From Cryptomeria japonica (lineage: Eukaryota > Streptophyta > Pinopsida > Cupressales > Cupressaceae): DNA of 64,000 nucleotides. Position numbers and translations under genes: made by a program. The notes under the pieces were generated by a model. It saw only the letters and a list, made by a program, of their open reading frames with translations, searched no databases and was not told the origin of the DNA. The stretch lies in NCBI RefSeq assembly GCF_030272615.1, contig NC_081405.1, forward strand, positions 153,033,113 through 153,097,112, given 5' to 3'. Below, piece by piece: positions 46,000 through 58,441 of this stretch; the stretch's first letter is position 1, and every line of letters starts with the position of its first letter.

Positions 46000-47654
46000 T
46001 GTAGCATCGTAAATTGTACGCACTTGCTAGGGTAGTACAATTTCACACCTAGCTTAGCACCCGCCTTAGTGCATTTTGCATTCTGCATTGCATTTCTCCT
46101 TAAGCACTTAATTAATCAAATTAATTAGGTCTAAGGTCTTATTTCATCATTCTCTACATCATAAAGTTGGGCCCTTTCACTAAAGCGCGCCCTTCGCATT
46201 TTATTCCTCCAATACACCACTTAATCAAAAACCCTAATTAAGTCCTATTTCGAACTTGGGGGCTTGGTTTTGGGGTCTAAACATCTCGAAATCACCTGTA
46301 ACTTTGGGATTCTCTCTAAAATCATCATATCCGACGGCCCTGAAAATTTGGTGAAAAGTTGTTGGGACCGTGGCGCCCGGTGCACATGGTCCCGGACATT
46401 TTTCCCGAAATTTTGGGAGCACGATCCAATCATAAAATAAAGCTTAACCCCAAGAAATTGGCGGGATATTCAATCTCTAGGTCGGCCAAAATACGAATTT
46501 ACGATCTAGGGTTTCATACTTAAGAGCTCTCTTTCTTCATTTGAAGGGATCCGATATTTGTTTCCAAGGACTTCATATGCAGCGAAAGAGCAGATCTTTG
46601 AGGACTTCAACAACATTCAACATCATTCTATCAAGCATCTATCAAATTCATTCATCCACTTAGGGCTTGGAAGACATTGAAGAACAATAGGAGATTACCG
46701 ACTGAAGATTGGCTTGTACTCCTCCCTTGAGGGTTGGGTATGATTTCGTATTGTTTTCATGTCTTTGCATAAGCTTTGATACATCATTTATTCATGCTTT
46801 AGATCACATTGCATCTTGATTTAGAGCATTTACATTATCTTTTACAAGCAATTAGGGTTTACTTTCTAGGTTGCTCTAGTTTGCTTTCTTGCATTTTGGA
46901 CCTTGCACACACACTAGGTCTGCACACACAATACATTTTACAAAACAACTTGGCTATTCGTGGAGGTGGAAATCACCGAAGCGGGGGTTTGACTAAGGCA
47001 AAACCCTATATAGCCGCCCCTCCCCCTTTTCAGATATTATTGCAGGTTTCGGGATTCGGACGACGCTGCGGGATACAGATCCGGAGAGAGAAAGTTGAGA
47101 CAGTACCCTGTGTGAAGTTGCAGATCAGAAGATTGGGACAGGGGCGCTGGGTGCCCTGGTCCTGCCAGGACAGGGGCGCTAGGCACCCTAGTTCCTGGGA
47201 CAGAGGCGCTGGGTGCCCTGGTCCTCCGGACAGACAGCTTTCCGATAGTTTCCAGACAGTGTTTCAGGGTGCAGAACAGTGGTTTCCAGTGCAGTTTTCA
47301 GGACAGTGGCGCCCGCGCCCCTGTCCCGAACATTTTCAGTCCGATTTTGACTCCGGGTACATATCTGCATTCTCATTTCATCCTTGTACTTATAGCTGTT
47401 CATTGTTTAATCTCAATTCTGCAATCTTATTATTAGTTCATACTTGCATTTTGAGGTTAGGGTTTGAATTTGTATCACTTGATCTTACAATTTCAACAAG
47501 GGAATAGGAATCCTAATAGATATCCCGTGGCTCTCTCTTTCACCAAAAGAAGTAGCCAATTGTGCGATATCTCTAGGCTCTTTCGTATTCCGCAATGTGT
47601 GTCAAAAGGTAGGATTAGGGCATGTTAACCTAGTCTCGCTTTTTTTCCCCTACA
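46000..47654 (+). repeat. 5' LTR of the Tat element
   Basis: About 1,655 bp, TGTAGCATCG...CCCCTACA. Its first 778 bases match 63,223-64,000 with 12 substitutions and no gap (counted by eye). It contains a hairpin-like GGGACCGTG...CATGGTCCC at 46,374 and a GGCGCT-rich repeat at 47,135. Confidence 0.9.
47135..47331 (+). repeat. GGCGC-rich tandem repeat in the Tat 5' LTR
   Basis: Three adjacent units of about 30 bp at 47,135-47,228 follow the pattern GGGACAGGGGCGCTGGGTGC then CCTGGTCCTG. A partial relative is at 47,302-47,331 (GACAGTGGCGCCCGCGCCCC). GC content is far above that of the rest of the LTR. Confidence 0.8.
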
Positions 47655-47656
47655 CA

Positions 47657-47676
47657 TTTTGGTGAACCCGACGTGA
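47657..47676 (+). other. Primer-binding-site region of the Tat element
   Basis: TTTTGGTGAACCCGACGTGA follows the LTR end. The same TTTTGGTGAACCC follows the LTR of gypsy remnant 1 at 4335. The matching tRNA was not determined. Confidence 0.6.
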
Positions 47677-47834
47677 ATCTATCATTGCTTCCTCTTGCAT
47701 TGCATTTGTTAGATCTAGATCTAGATTTAGTGTGTTTTCATTTCATTTCATTAAAAGAGAAAAAGAAAAAAAAAAAAAGAAGAAGAGTGTGTTTCTTTGC
47801 ATTGTGTGTTTAAATTTTATGCAATCTTTTCAAA

Positions 47835-50225
47835 ATGTCAGATTTTTATTTGCAAAATGTTCATGCTTTTGATGATTATTATGAGTATAGCCAAGATGAA
47901 TTAGATGAAGCTTTAGATGAGTTTTTGAACCCTAAGGATGCTAAACCTTCATTTTACCAAAAACTCATAAACCTTGTTACTATGCCATTTAGGTGTGATG
48001 AGAAAGATAAGTCGAATGGTTCCTCTCAAGGATACATTCCTATCCACTCTTCCCCTGAATCTAGTAACATGGTTGTTTTCAATAATCCCCTCTATGAGGA
48101 GATGTCTCCTTTTGAATCAAAAGACAAACCTTTTAACCGATATGATCATGCTTTGTTGGATGATGCTCTTGATGACTTTGTGGCTTTGTCGAAACCTTTA
48201 AACAAAAACAAGACCTCTAAATTGGCTAACATGATAAATTTGAATGAATATAACAAGCCTCTCTTTGAAGTCCAAGGTGCTTATCCTTCTCCCACCTTTC
48301 AAATTCCTAAAACTCCTCTCCTTACTATCCAAGGGAGGTATGATCATGATTCCTTTTGTACTCCGAATAAACCAATCATCACTGTACAAGGAAGAAAACC
48401 TATAAGTCCTTACAATTATGCTAAGCAAATAACTAGAGAGAGTTATCATGCGGTTGCCCATACTTATCATACCAGAAATAATAAGCAACCTAATCCTCCT
48501 CCTGTTATTCCAATGTCCCTTCCTAATCCTCAACCAATTCTTCCTCAAGCTCCCCGTATTTCGCAAGTTATGGGTAAGGAATATGATCTCATAGAACAAC
48601 TTAAAGCTACCCCTGCTAAGATATCCCTTTGGGATTTGTTTCAAACTTCTTCTGCTCATCATGGAATGTTAAAAGATGCCTTGAAAGATTTGAATGTTCC
48701 TCCACCGAATACATCCAGTAATATAGCATCTTTTGTTAACTCTGTGATGAATCCTAAAGCTCAAATTGTGTTTACCCAAGGTGAGTTGCCTACTAGTGAA
48801 GTCCAACAACAATATGATCCCTTGATGATTGTGGTTGTCATGAAAGACACTGCTATAAGATGAACACTAGTAGATAATGGCTCTGGCCTTAATGTGTGTA
48901 GCATCAATTTATTGCATAAGATGAATGTGGATACATCTCTTATGGAGCCTGACTCTCGTTCTATTCGTGGCTTTGACAATGTGGCTAAGACTTCATTGGG
49001 TATCATCACTTTACCTCTCACAGTGGGACCTGTTACTTTGCCTACTCCTATCCATGTTATGCCGGGAAATTTAACATACAACTTGTTATTAGGGAGGCCT
49101 TGGATTCACAGCATGCAAGCTGTCCCCTCTACATTGCATAGACAAGTTAAATTCGTTTATAACAATAAGACATATACTTTGATAGGAGATACTAATTTCC
49201 AAGCTTGTCTACAAACATCTAATTCCAAAGGAGATTCTTCTAAGCCATCCTCGTCTAGTGATGACTCTTTAAACAAGAAACCTATCAATGAGTCTTCGCT
49301 CTCCGATGATCAAAATCCTTCGGATGAGTCTGGAACTACTGAAGAGGGTCCCTCTCGACTTGACATTACACATAAAAAGGATTTCGATCCTGAGAAGGTT
49401 CTCGTAGAAGATGATTGGGGATCTCTTGATTTTAACCCTACCTTTGTAGGTGAATATAAGGTTCCTTCTAGAGAAATTAAGGTTGAAAAGAAGGAAGAAG
49501 CTGAAAATCACAAAGTTGAAAAGAAAGAAGAAACTAAAAATCAATCAACCTTTCCTGAAGCTATGAGTAATAATTTTGTGGCTGCTTCTCAAACTTCTTC
49601 TCCTCACATCTATAATTATGAAGAGTTTGGTTCTTTGTCTTATGAAAAACCACCTTCTCTTCCTGAAATGGCTGATCATTATGGTCGTGGTTTTCGCATT
49701 TTTGCTAAGCATGGGTATCATGGAAAAGGTTGTGGTGCTAATGAACAAGGGATTAGAGTTCCTCTAGAGACTAATTTTCAACATTATTCCTTTGGACTTG
49801 GCTATAATCCCTGCAGACGTACTAAAGCCTCTAAAAGACCATGCATTAGTATTAATGCTATCTCTACATCTTCATCAATACAACACCCTGAGTATATTGA
49901 TGAGGATTCTTTGGGTGATTGTGCTCTGGATATCTTCCCTACTGACGATGCTTTAGCTGAGTTCTTGGGAGCCTATGACACTCTTCCTCGTTATCATCAC
50001 AATAGGGGACTCCCTTATTGTTTGAACACTGAAGCCTATTTCGGAAAAGAGATTGATAACGATAAGATTGTGAAAGAATTCCCTTAGTTAAAGGATACTC
50101 CTCAACAAAGTAATCTTCTCATAAGTGATACCCTTGATGTTAAGATGGATCCTTGCAACAAAGAAAAAGTCATTAAAATTGGAAAATGTTTGGATGAAGA
50201 GGAATAGAAACAATATGAAGAACTA
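47835..50225 (+). pseudogene. Tat element 5' polyprotein: linker, protease, G-patch-like motif
   Basis: The frame starts at ATG 47,835 (MSDFYLQNVHAFDDYYEY) with stops at 48,861 (TGA), 50,085 and 50,205 (TAG). The first 240 codons are acidic then Pro/Asn-rich and do not resemble gag capsid; no zinc knuckle is present. 'ATPAKISLWDLFQTSSAHH' then introduces the aspartic protease: 'TLVDNGSGLNVCS' (active-site D-N-G) to 'LLLGRPWIHSM'. After a Ser/Glu/Lys linker comes 'GRGFRIFAKHGYHGKGCG', a G-patch-like motif, near 49,690. The protease would process the polyprotein. Gag seems to be deleted or replaced. Confidence 0.75.
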
Positions 50226-52422
50226 TTGCATGAATTCCCTGAGATCTTTGCTTGGACATATTCCGACATGCCTGGTATAGATCCTAAGATTGTTACTCAT
50301 AATATTGTCTTAGTTCCTGATGCTAAGCCCGTGAAACAAAAGATTCGAAAAAAGAATCCTAAGGTGGCTCTGCTTGTTAAGGCTGAGATTGAAAAATTAT
50401 TGGAGGCTAGATTTATCCGCCCTATTGACTATTCCCCATGGATTTCAAATATTGTCGCTGTGGCTAAACCAGACAACAAAATAAGAATGTGTACTGATTT
50501 TCGGGATCTAAATAAGGCTTCTTTAAAAGATGATTTCCCTCTTCCAAATATTGACATGATAGTTGATTCTACGGCAGGACATGCCTTGTTATCCTTCATG
50601 GATGGTTTTTCAGGCTACAATCAAATTTTCATAAACCCTCAAGATCAATACAAAACCACTTTCACCACTCCTTGGGGTACGTTTTGTTGGATAATGATGC
50701 CTTTTGGACTTAAAAACACCGGTGCAACTTATCAACGAGCGATGACCCTTATCTTTCATGATTATATGCATAAGATTTTAGAGGATTATGTTGATGATAT
50801 TTTAGCCAAATCCTTTCTTCGCATGGAACATGTTAAAGTCCTTCGTCAAATCTTTGAAAGAATTCGTAAATATCACATGCGCTTGAATCCCCGAAAATGT
50901 GTTTTTGGTGTGGATAGTGGAAAACTATTAGGGTTCATAGTTTCGCATCGTGGGATTGAGGTGGACACTAAGAAAATAGATGCTATCGTTAACATGCCAC
51001 CTCCTTGAAATGTCTCTCAATTTAAAAGCTTACAAGGAAAGATTCAAGCTATTCGTCGGTTTGTGTCTCAACTTGCGGATCGTACCTTTCCTTTTACTCA
51101 ACTTCTTAAAAAGGATATCACTTTTCAATGGAATGAGGATTGTCAGCAAGCATTTGAAGATTTAAAAGTGTATTTGGCTAGTCCTCCTATTCTTCAACCT
51201 GCCGAACCGTCTAAACCCTTTCTCTTGTATATAGCTGCTTCCTCTCATGCTCTCGCAACATTGTTAGCACAACATGATAAAGATGGTAAGGAATGTCCGG
51301 TTTATTACATAAGTCGTACCTTACTCGATTATGAGACCCGATATTCCATGATAGAAAGACAATGCTTGGCCGTGGTGTTTGCGACTCCGAAATTGAGACA
51401 TTATCTTTTAAATTCAGAAGTCCACGTCATGGTTAAGTTTGATCCTTTGAAGCATCTTTTCTCTAAAACTGATTTATCAGGACGTCTCGCTAAGTGGGTT
51501 ATGATGTTAACTGAATTTGACCTTAAATTTGTTTCACAAAGAGCAATTAAAGGACAAGCGTTGACCGATCACTTAGTTGAGGCCCCTTCACCTTTTTCAT
51601 TCCCTAACCCTGAGTCCTTTCCTGATGACTTCATTCTTTCTATAGAGAAAGATGAAACTTGGGAGTTATACTTTGATGGCTCTAAGTGTCATACGGGATC
51701 GGGGGCAGGTGTTGTTCTAGTTTCTCCTACAAAGAAACCTATTCCCTTATCATATCGTCTAAATTTCCTATGTACTAATAACATTGCTGAGTATGAGGCT
51801 CTTATAGCGGGAATAAAAGCAGCCTTGGCTCTAAACATAAAACACATACATATCTATGGAGATTCGCAATTGATTATAAGACAAGTAACAGGAATGTATC
51901 AAGAAAAACAAGACAAATTATCACAATATAAAGACCTTGCTATCTCTTTATTACAAAATTTTGATTCTTATACCATGGAACCCGTTCCTCGAAAAGATAA
52001 TCGACATGCGGATGCAATGGCATGTGTGGCTTCTTTAGTATCTTTAGAGGACCCTATGGTCGATCTTAATTTCGTTATTCACAATCTTATTTCTCCAACT
52101 ATTGAAGACGATTCTAGCTTGGTAACATGTTGTGACTTTGTAGATTCAGATGAATGGTTCTCGCATATCGTACGATATTTGACCGATGGTACCTTTCCTG
52201 ATTCTGCTAATAGGAACACTAGGGCTAGAATCCGCAAGCTGTCTGCTAGATATATCATCCTTTCTAATGTCCTTTATCGAAGGGGTTATGATGGTCTTCT
52301 CCTTCGTTGTCGTAACAAGTCAGAAATCCCCGTTGCTCTTGAAGAGGCACATTCAGGTGCCTGTGGGGGGCACTTTGGGGGCAAATCCTTGGTTCATAGA
52401 TTGCTTCGTATGGGATACTATT
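50226..52422 (+). pseudogene. Tat element RT, RNase H and second RNase H
   Basis: Continues the same frame. RT: 'VKQKIRKKNP', 'RMCTDFRDLNKA', 'FMDGFSGYNQI', and catalytic YVDD at about 50,787. A TGA lies at 51,006. The RNase H and connection follow: 'FTQLLKKD', 'SKPFLLYIAASSHALATLL', 'YYISRTL'. A second, archaeal-type RNase H comes next: 'WELYFDGSKCHTGSGAG', 'NNIAEYEALIAG', 'IYGDSQLIIRQV' and 'RKDNRHADAMA'. Presence of this second domain is typical of Tat. The integrase H2C2 begins ('EEAHSGACGGHFGG') and is broken by the copia insertion after 'MGYY'. Confidence 0.9.
52418..52422. repeat. Target-site duplication of the copia element, left copy
   Basis: CTATT, repeated at 58,437-58,441; one copy completes the integrase frame. 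Confidence 0.95.
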
Positions 52423-53315
52423 TGTAAGGAAGTTAAGTAGTGGAAACAACTTCCTACACTAACCTTGAGAGGAGGGTAATGCAAAACTTTTTCAGATCGT
52501 TACAACAGTTACAGAAAATAGAAATAGATATAATAGCATTCATACCATAACACAGTGATTTACGTGGGGAAAACCCTTTCGGGAGAAAAACCCCACACTC
52601 CAAAAGAAGCTCAATATTTTATTCAGCAATCAAAAATAGATTACAACATACTTGCAGAGCAAGCTCTTCGCAGGAGTACCACTAATCAGAGATTCAGAGG
52701 CAACTCAATAGCCATGAGACTCTTACACACAACCTCTATCTCACACACCTCATAAATAGGAGATACAATACAAGAAACCGTCAAACGGTATTACAAAACC
52801 ATGGGCTAAAACCACCCAATAAGGTGTAGCCGATCTTATCTCCCTTCTAGATGCCCTATGACATGTTAAAGCACACATCAACACGTTTCGCTCCCTTTTA
52901 CAGCTCATTTATGTATCTGATACAAATTATTTTTCCTATTTCAGGAGTACAAACTTTCGGAGGCCATAACTTGAGAACTGGGTGTCCGATTGACGAACCG
53001 TTTGAAGCGTCGGAAAGCTCGCAAAGTGCTCTATCACCTCGTAACCCACTGCGCCGGTTACGGCCACTTTTTAGGGCATTTCGGAGCCTCTAAATTCTCC
53101 AAAATTAAGTTTAAATATTTTATTGCACCCCTCCAAGACGAAAACATTAATATCTTCAAAACTAGCTATGACCTTGCGACGCAACTTTACCGAAATGCTT
53201 ATCTAGCCAACCAGAGCTTCAGGGAGAGTTTCGCACCATTTCGTGCTCAAATGAAAACTTACTATAAATAGTAACCTCGCATAAATGCAAGGTTGAGACA
53301 CCATTTTTCCCAACA
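52423..53315 (-). repeat. 3' LTR of the copia element
   Basis: 893 bp. In gene sense it starts TGTTGGGAAAAATGG and ends CTTCCTTACA. Several open frames inside it recur in the other LTR and are not genes. Confidence 0.95.
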
Positions 53316-53327
53316 AATCTCCCACTT
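53316..53327 (-). other. Polypurine tract of the copia element
   Basis: On the minus strand AAGTGGGAGATT sits directly before the LTR start TGTTGGG. Confidence 0.85.
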
Positions 53328-53371
53328 GTCGAACACCTTGCAGGAGCGGAAGGGAATGTCAACACAATGAA

Positions 53372-56300
53372 TCAATTGCTAGGGGCCATAAGGCCCATAG
53401 ACTCTGAACACCATCTGAACTTCTCTGTGCTCATAGCCTTAGTTAAAGCATCTACAACATTCATCAAAGTTTCCACCTTAACCAGATTCACCCTACCATC
53501 TTCGACCATATCTCTAACAAAATGATACTGAACATCAATATGTTTGGTCCGAGCATGAAATGTCGGGTTCTTAGCTAGGCTAATTGCACTCTGACTGTCA
53601 TAGTAAACTGTCACTGTACCTTGTTTTATTCTAATATCCGAACATAGTCTCTTAAGCCAAATGGCCTCTTTACAAGCATGAGTAGCTACCATATACTCTG
53701 CTTCAGTAGTGGATAAAGCAACCACAGCCTGTCGCTTACTCATCCAACTAATTGCACCACCAAACAAAGTAAACACATAAGCACTGGTGGATCTTCTGCT
53801 ATCAATATCACCTGCCCAATCTGAATCCACATAACCATGGATATCAAGGGAAGTCATGTCTCCAACTGAATTACCATGATAACATAAAGAATACTCTGAA
53901 GTACCCTTCAAATATCTGAAGACTCTTTTGACTGCATCCCAATGAACTCTACCAGGATTAGACATATATCTAGAAAGTACTCCCACTGCTTGGGCAATGT
54001 CTGGTCTAGTACAGACCATAGCATACATCAAGCTTCCAACCGCACTCTGGTAAGGCACTCTGCTCATGTCTTCCATCTCCAATGGGGATGTAGGACAATC
54101 TGAAACAGATAGTTTCATTCCAACTGTAAAAGGAACACTCAATGGTCTACAATTCTGCATGTTGAACCTCTGTAACACTGAATTCACATACTTACTCTGG
54201 CCTAGCCATAGCTTTCTGTTCGCCCTATCTCTTCTAATTTCCATCCCAAGAATGTGCTTTGCTGCACCAAGATCTTTCATTTCAAATTTAGCAGCGAGCT
54301 GAGACTTCAGTTCTGAAATCATACCTTTCCCTTTACCAATGAATAACATATCATCAACATACAATGCAATGAATAAGAAATGATCACCATCAGATTTATA
54401 ATAAACACAGTGATCTGATTTAGAATGTTCAAATCCCAAACTCAACATATATGTATCAAATTTCTAGTACCACATCCTAGGACTTTGTTTGAGGCCATAC
54501 AAAGATTTCTTCAATTTACAGACCAAATTACTTTTGCCTTTCACCACATAGTGCTCCGGCTGTGTCATATAAATATCTTCCTCCAAATCACCATGAAGGA
54601 AAGCAGTTTTCACATCCATTTGTTCAACCTCTAAATCATAAGCAGTAGCAATAGAAATCAAAAATCTAATAGACGTCATTTTTGCAACAGGAGAAAATAT
54701 CTCACCGTAATCAACACCTTCAACCTGAGAGTAGCCTTTTGCAACTAACCTTGCTTTATACTTTTCAATGCTTCCATCTGAACCAATCTTTTTCTTGAAC
54801 ACCCATTTACAACCAACAGGTTTTCGTCCTTCAGGCAATGGTACAAGATCCCATGTATCATTCTTTTTCAAAGCTGCCATTTCTTCCTCCATAGCAATCT
54901 TCCAGGATTCTGCATCATTCATACCTAATGCCTCTTCTACAGATTTCGGTTCATCCACACTAGTATTCAGAGCAAAAATACATCTCCAATCATCAGGTGA
55001 ATACTTTTCAGGTGGTTGTCTATGTCTTGTAGACCTTCGAACAAGCTGAGTTGGAGGATCTTCCTCCTCTTCTGAAGATTCAGAGCTAGACGAGCTCTCC
55101 TCAAATTCTTGCCTATCTAGGGGTCTCGATTCAACTTTTTCAGGTGTAGAAGGAAGTTCAATCACATCTTCTTTTTTAGTCTGTTCTGGCTGCAATGTAA
55201 TAGAAGGAGACTTAATTTCTCTAAAAATAACACTTCTACTATGAATTACCTTTTGTGCAACAGGGTCCCAAAGCTTGTATCCTTTCACACCATAACTATA
55301 CCCGATGAAGATACATTTAACAGCCTTGTTCTCCAACTTTGTTCGCTTCTCCTTTGGCACATGTGCATATGCCTCGCAACCAAAAACTCTAAGATGTCTC
55401 AATGAAGGCTTGTGACCTGACCATGCTTCCATAGGTGTTTTATCAACAAGAGCTGATGTAGGAGACCTGTTAATCAGGTAGCAAGCAGTGGCAACAGCTT
55501 CAGCCCAAAACTTTTGTTCGAGACCAGCACCACTCAACATACTCCTAGCCTTCTCCATCAGTGTCCTGTTCATTCTTTTTGCAACTCCATTCTGCTGTGG
55601 AGAATACGGAGTTGTCTTTTGCCTGTTAATTTCACAGTCTTTACAGAATCTATCAAAATCATTAGAGCAAAACTCACCGCCATTATCAGTTCTCAAACAT
55701 TTTATTTTCTTTCCAGTCTGCAACTCAACCATTGCTTTAAATTCTTTAAAACGACTAAAAACTTCAGATTTACTCTTTAGAAAATAAACCCATGTCCTTC
55801 TACTAAAATCATCAATAAATGAAACATAATATGTGGATTTCCCAATCGAAGAGACATCTACTGGACCAAACACATCAGAATGGATAAGATCCAAAACACC
55901 ACAAGTTTTATGAGAACTCGAGTAAAACTGAACGCGGTTTTGTTTTCCATAAATGCAATGCTCACAGAAATCAAAGTCAAGATTACAATCATTCAAACCT
56001 TCAACAAGGTTTTTATTTTTCAAGGTCCTTAGACCCTTTTCTCCAATGTGGCCAAGTCTCTGGTGCCATAACATAGTCTTCTTTGCAGGTAACTTTGCTT
56101 CAGACGAAAGAGCACCCTTAGGTACCCAAAAACCATTTCCATCTGCTGAAGGTGAAACCTTCAAATCTTCCAGTGAAGTATCCGCAGATTTACTTTTTAC
56201 AGAAGTGCTATTACACTCAACAGTGTATGCTTCAAGCTTATACAAAGTGCCAAACCTGACACCTCTAGCAACTACCATAGCACCCTTAATCATCTTACAT

Positions 56301-57418
56301 CCTGCTTCAGAAAAGACTACCTGCACACCCGCATCTATCAGTTTGCTCACAGATAACAGGTTTCGTTTTAATCCAGGGATATGCAGCACACCATTAATCG
56401 TTTTTATTCTACCATCAGAAAACCTGATTCTAACTTTACCTCGACCAACAATGTCTAGATGTGAATCATCACCCAAGTACACCTTACCTCCATTAAATCC
56501 TTCATATTCAGAAAACCAATCTCTATTGGAAGTCATATGAAAAGATGCACTTGAGTCAATTAGCCAGGCATCATTACCTGCATGAGTCGCCAAAGCCGCA
56601 ATAAAGGCATCGCCATCTTCCTTGTCGGACTCAGAATCAGAATCAAACTTTTTCTTTTTCTTCTTCTTCTTTTCTTCTTTGCAGTCCTTACGGATGTGAC
56701 CCGGTTTACCGCAGTTCCAGCAAATGACTTTGGACTTTCCAGGAGATTTCGATCTCCCTTTGGATTTGGACTTGTCGCGCTTCTCATTCTTCTTGCCTTT
56801 CTCCTTAGGTCTTCCACGAATGGTTAGGGCTTCCTTTGAACTGATGGATACCTTCCTTCGCATCTCTTCACCGAGTAGGGCACCCACCACGTCTTTAGAT
56901 TTCAAAACAACAAAAGTACTACCGATAGCCATAACGAGAGAATCCCACGAATCAGGCAAAGAACAAAGCAAGATCTGACATTTCTCCTCCTCGTCCATCT
57001 TAACACCGATGGATACTAATTGAGCCACCAACATATTGAATGCTTCCAGGTGGTCTGGAATTCATCCACCCTCTTCCATCTTCAAGGAATACAATTTCTT
57101 TCTTAAGAAAATTTGATTTAATAAAGATTTCACTTGATACATCTCACCAAGCTTAGTCCATAGCTTCTTTGCAGAGTTCTCTTCATGGACATTGATTAGA
57201 ACAGAGTCTGCCAGGCACAGTCTGATTAGACCCTTGGCTTTTCGGTCCATAACATCATACTGAGCTGCCGCAGTAGGATCTGAGGGCCTTTGGACATTCG
57301 CATCAACAGCATCCCAAAGATCTCGATCTATTAGCAGATCTTCCATCTTCAGCTTCCACATCTCAAAATTACTTCCATTAAATTTCTCCACCTCTATTCT
57401 CCCTGACGAACTCGCCAT
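53372..57418 (-). pseudogene. Copia gag-pol polyprotein with two in-frame stops
   Basis: ATG 57,418 (MASSSGRIEVEKFNG) to stop 53,372 is one frame, broken only by TGA at 57,064-57,062 (codon 119) and TAG at 54,466-54,464 (codon 985). Gag UBN2-type helices come first; the CCHC knuckle CWNCGKPGHIRKDC is at about residue 233. Protease 'WLIDSSASFHM' (about 285) has Ser where D-S-G is expected. The pre-integrase H/C motif 'LWHQRLGH' follows. In integrase, D at 'HSDVFG' and 'RTDNGGE' are kept, but the catalytic Glu is Lys in 'NGVAKRMNRT' (residue 614). RT has YVDD at about 1020. RNase H ('GYVDSDWAGD', 'STTEAEYMV', 'YYDSQSA') reaches the end. Confidence 0.95.
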
Positions 57419-57527
57419 CTGAATATTCCTGCAACAAGATCAAAAAGTGTCTTCTGCACAAGCTCCCACTCAAATCTGGATTAGTTCAAAAAACCCAACT
57501 GCCCACAATTGAAACCAAAGGTGATCA

Positions 57528-57540
57528 GGCTTTGATACCA
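57528..57540 (-). other. Primer binding site of the copia element
   Basis: TGGTATCAAAGCC on the minus strand, two bases from the 5' LTR; initiator tRNA-Met type. Confidence 0.9.
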
Positions 57541-57542
57541 CT

Positions 57543-58436
57543 TGTAAGGAAGTTAAGTAGCAGAAACAACTTCCTACACTAACCTTGAGAGGAGGGTAAT
57601 GCAAAACTTTTTCAGATCGTTACAACAGTTACAGAAAATAGAAATAGATATAATAGCATTCATACCATAACACAGTGATTTACGTGGGGAAAACCCTTTC
57701 GGGAGAAAAACCCCACACTCCAAAAGCAGCTCAATATTTTATTCAGCAATCAAAAATAGATTACAACATACTTGCAGAGCAAGCTCTTCGCAGGAGTACC
57801 ACTAATCAGAGATTCAGAGGCAACTCAATAGCCATGAGACTCTTACACACAACCTCTATCTCACACACCTCATAAATAGGAGATACAATACAAGAAACTG
57901 TCAAACGGTATTACAAAACCATGGGCTAAAACCACCCAATAAGGTGTAGCTGACCTTATCTCCCTTCTAGATGCCCTATGACATGTTAAAGCACACATCA
58001 ACATGTTTCGCTCCCTTTTACAGCTCATTTATGTATCCGATACAAATTATTTTTCCTATTTCAGGAGTACAAACTTTCGGAGGCCATAACTTGAGAACTA
58101 GGTGTCCGATTGACGAACCGTTTGAAGCGCCGGAAAGCTCGTGAATTGCTCTATCACCTCCTAACCAGCTGCGCCGGTTACGGCCACTTTTCAGGGCATT
58201 TTGGAGCCTCTAAAGTCCCCAAAATTAAGTTTAAATATTTTATTGCACCCCTCCAAGACGAAAACATTAATATCTTCAAAACTAGCTGTGACCTTGCGAC
58301 GCAACTTTACCGGAATGCTTATCTAGCCAACCAGAAGCTTCAGGGAGAGTTTCGCACCATTTCGTGCTCAAATGAAAACTTACTATAAATAGTAACCTCG
58401 CATAAATGCAAGGTTGAGACACCATTTTTCCCAACA
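57543..58436 (-). repeat. 5' LTR of the copia element
   Basis: 894 bp, colinear with 52,423-53,315. Differences are uneven: six fall within about 25 bases around 58,142-58,169. Confidence 0.95.
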
Positions 58437-58441
58437 CTATT
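58437..58441. repeat. Target-site duplication of the copia element, right copy
   Basis: CTATT, as at 52,418-52,422. Confidence 0.95.

Larger units (their letters stand above)
52423..58436 (-). mobile_element. Complete copia element nested in the Tat integrase
   Basis: 6,014 bp with a perfect 5-bp TSD (CTATT). LTRs are at 52,423-53,315 and 57,543-58,436; the genes run on the minus strand, so the right LTR is the 5' one. The Met primer site, a 1,348-codon gag-pol frame and the purine tract are all in place. The LTRs differ by about 22 substitutions and one 1-bp indel. Two stops and two active-site substitutions make it inactive as it stands. Lineage by gag and RT style is Tork-like (inference). 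Confidence 0.95.

Noticed and set aside
48198..48662. 154-codon minus-strand ORF inside the Tat polyprotein
   Set aside because: Shadow of the plus-strand frame, with Arg/Ser-rich composition and no domain.
52990..53271. ORF with basic N-terminus, also found at 58,110-58,388
   Set aside because: It lies inside the copia LTRs, on the strand opposite to the genes, and differs in frame integrity between copies.
56559..56978. Plus- and minus-strand ORFs with Lys/Arg or Phe/Leu runs
   Set aside because: Shadows of the Lys-rich linker after the copia zinc knuckle.
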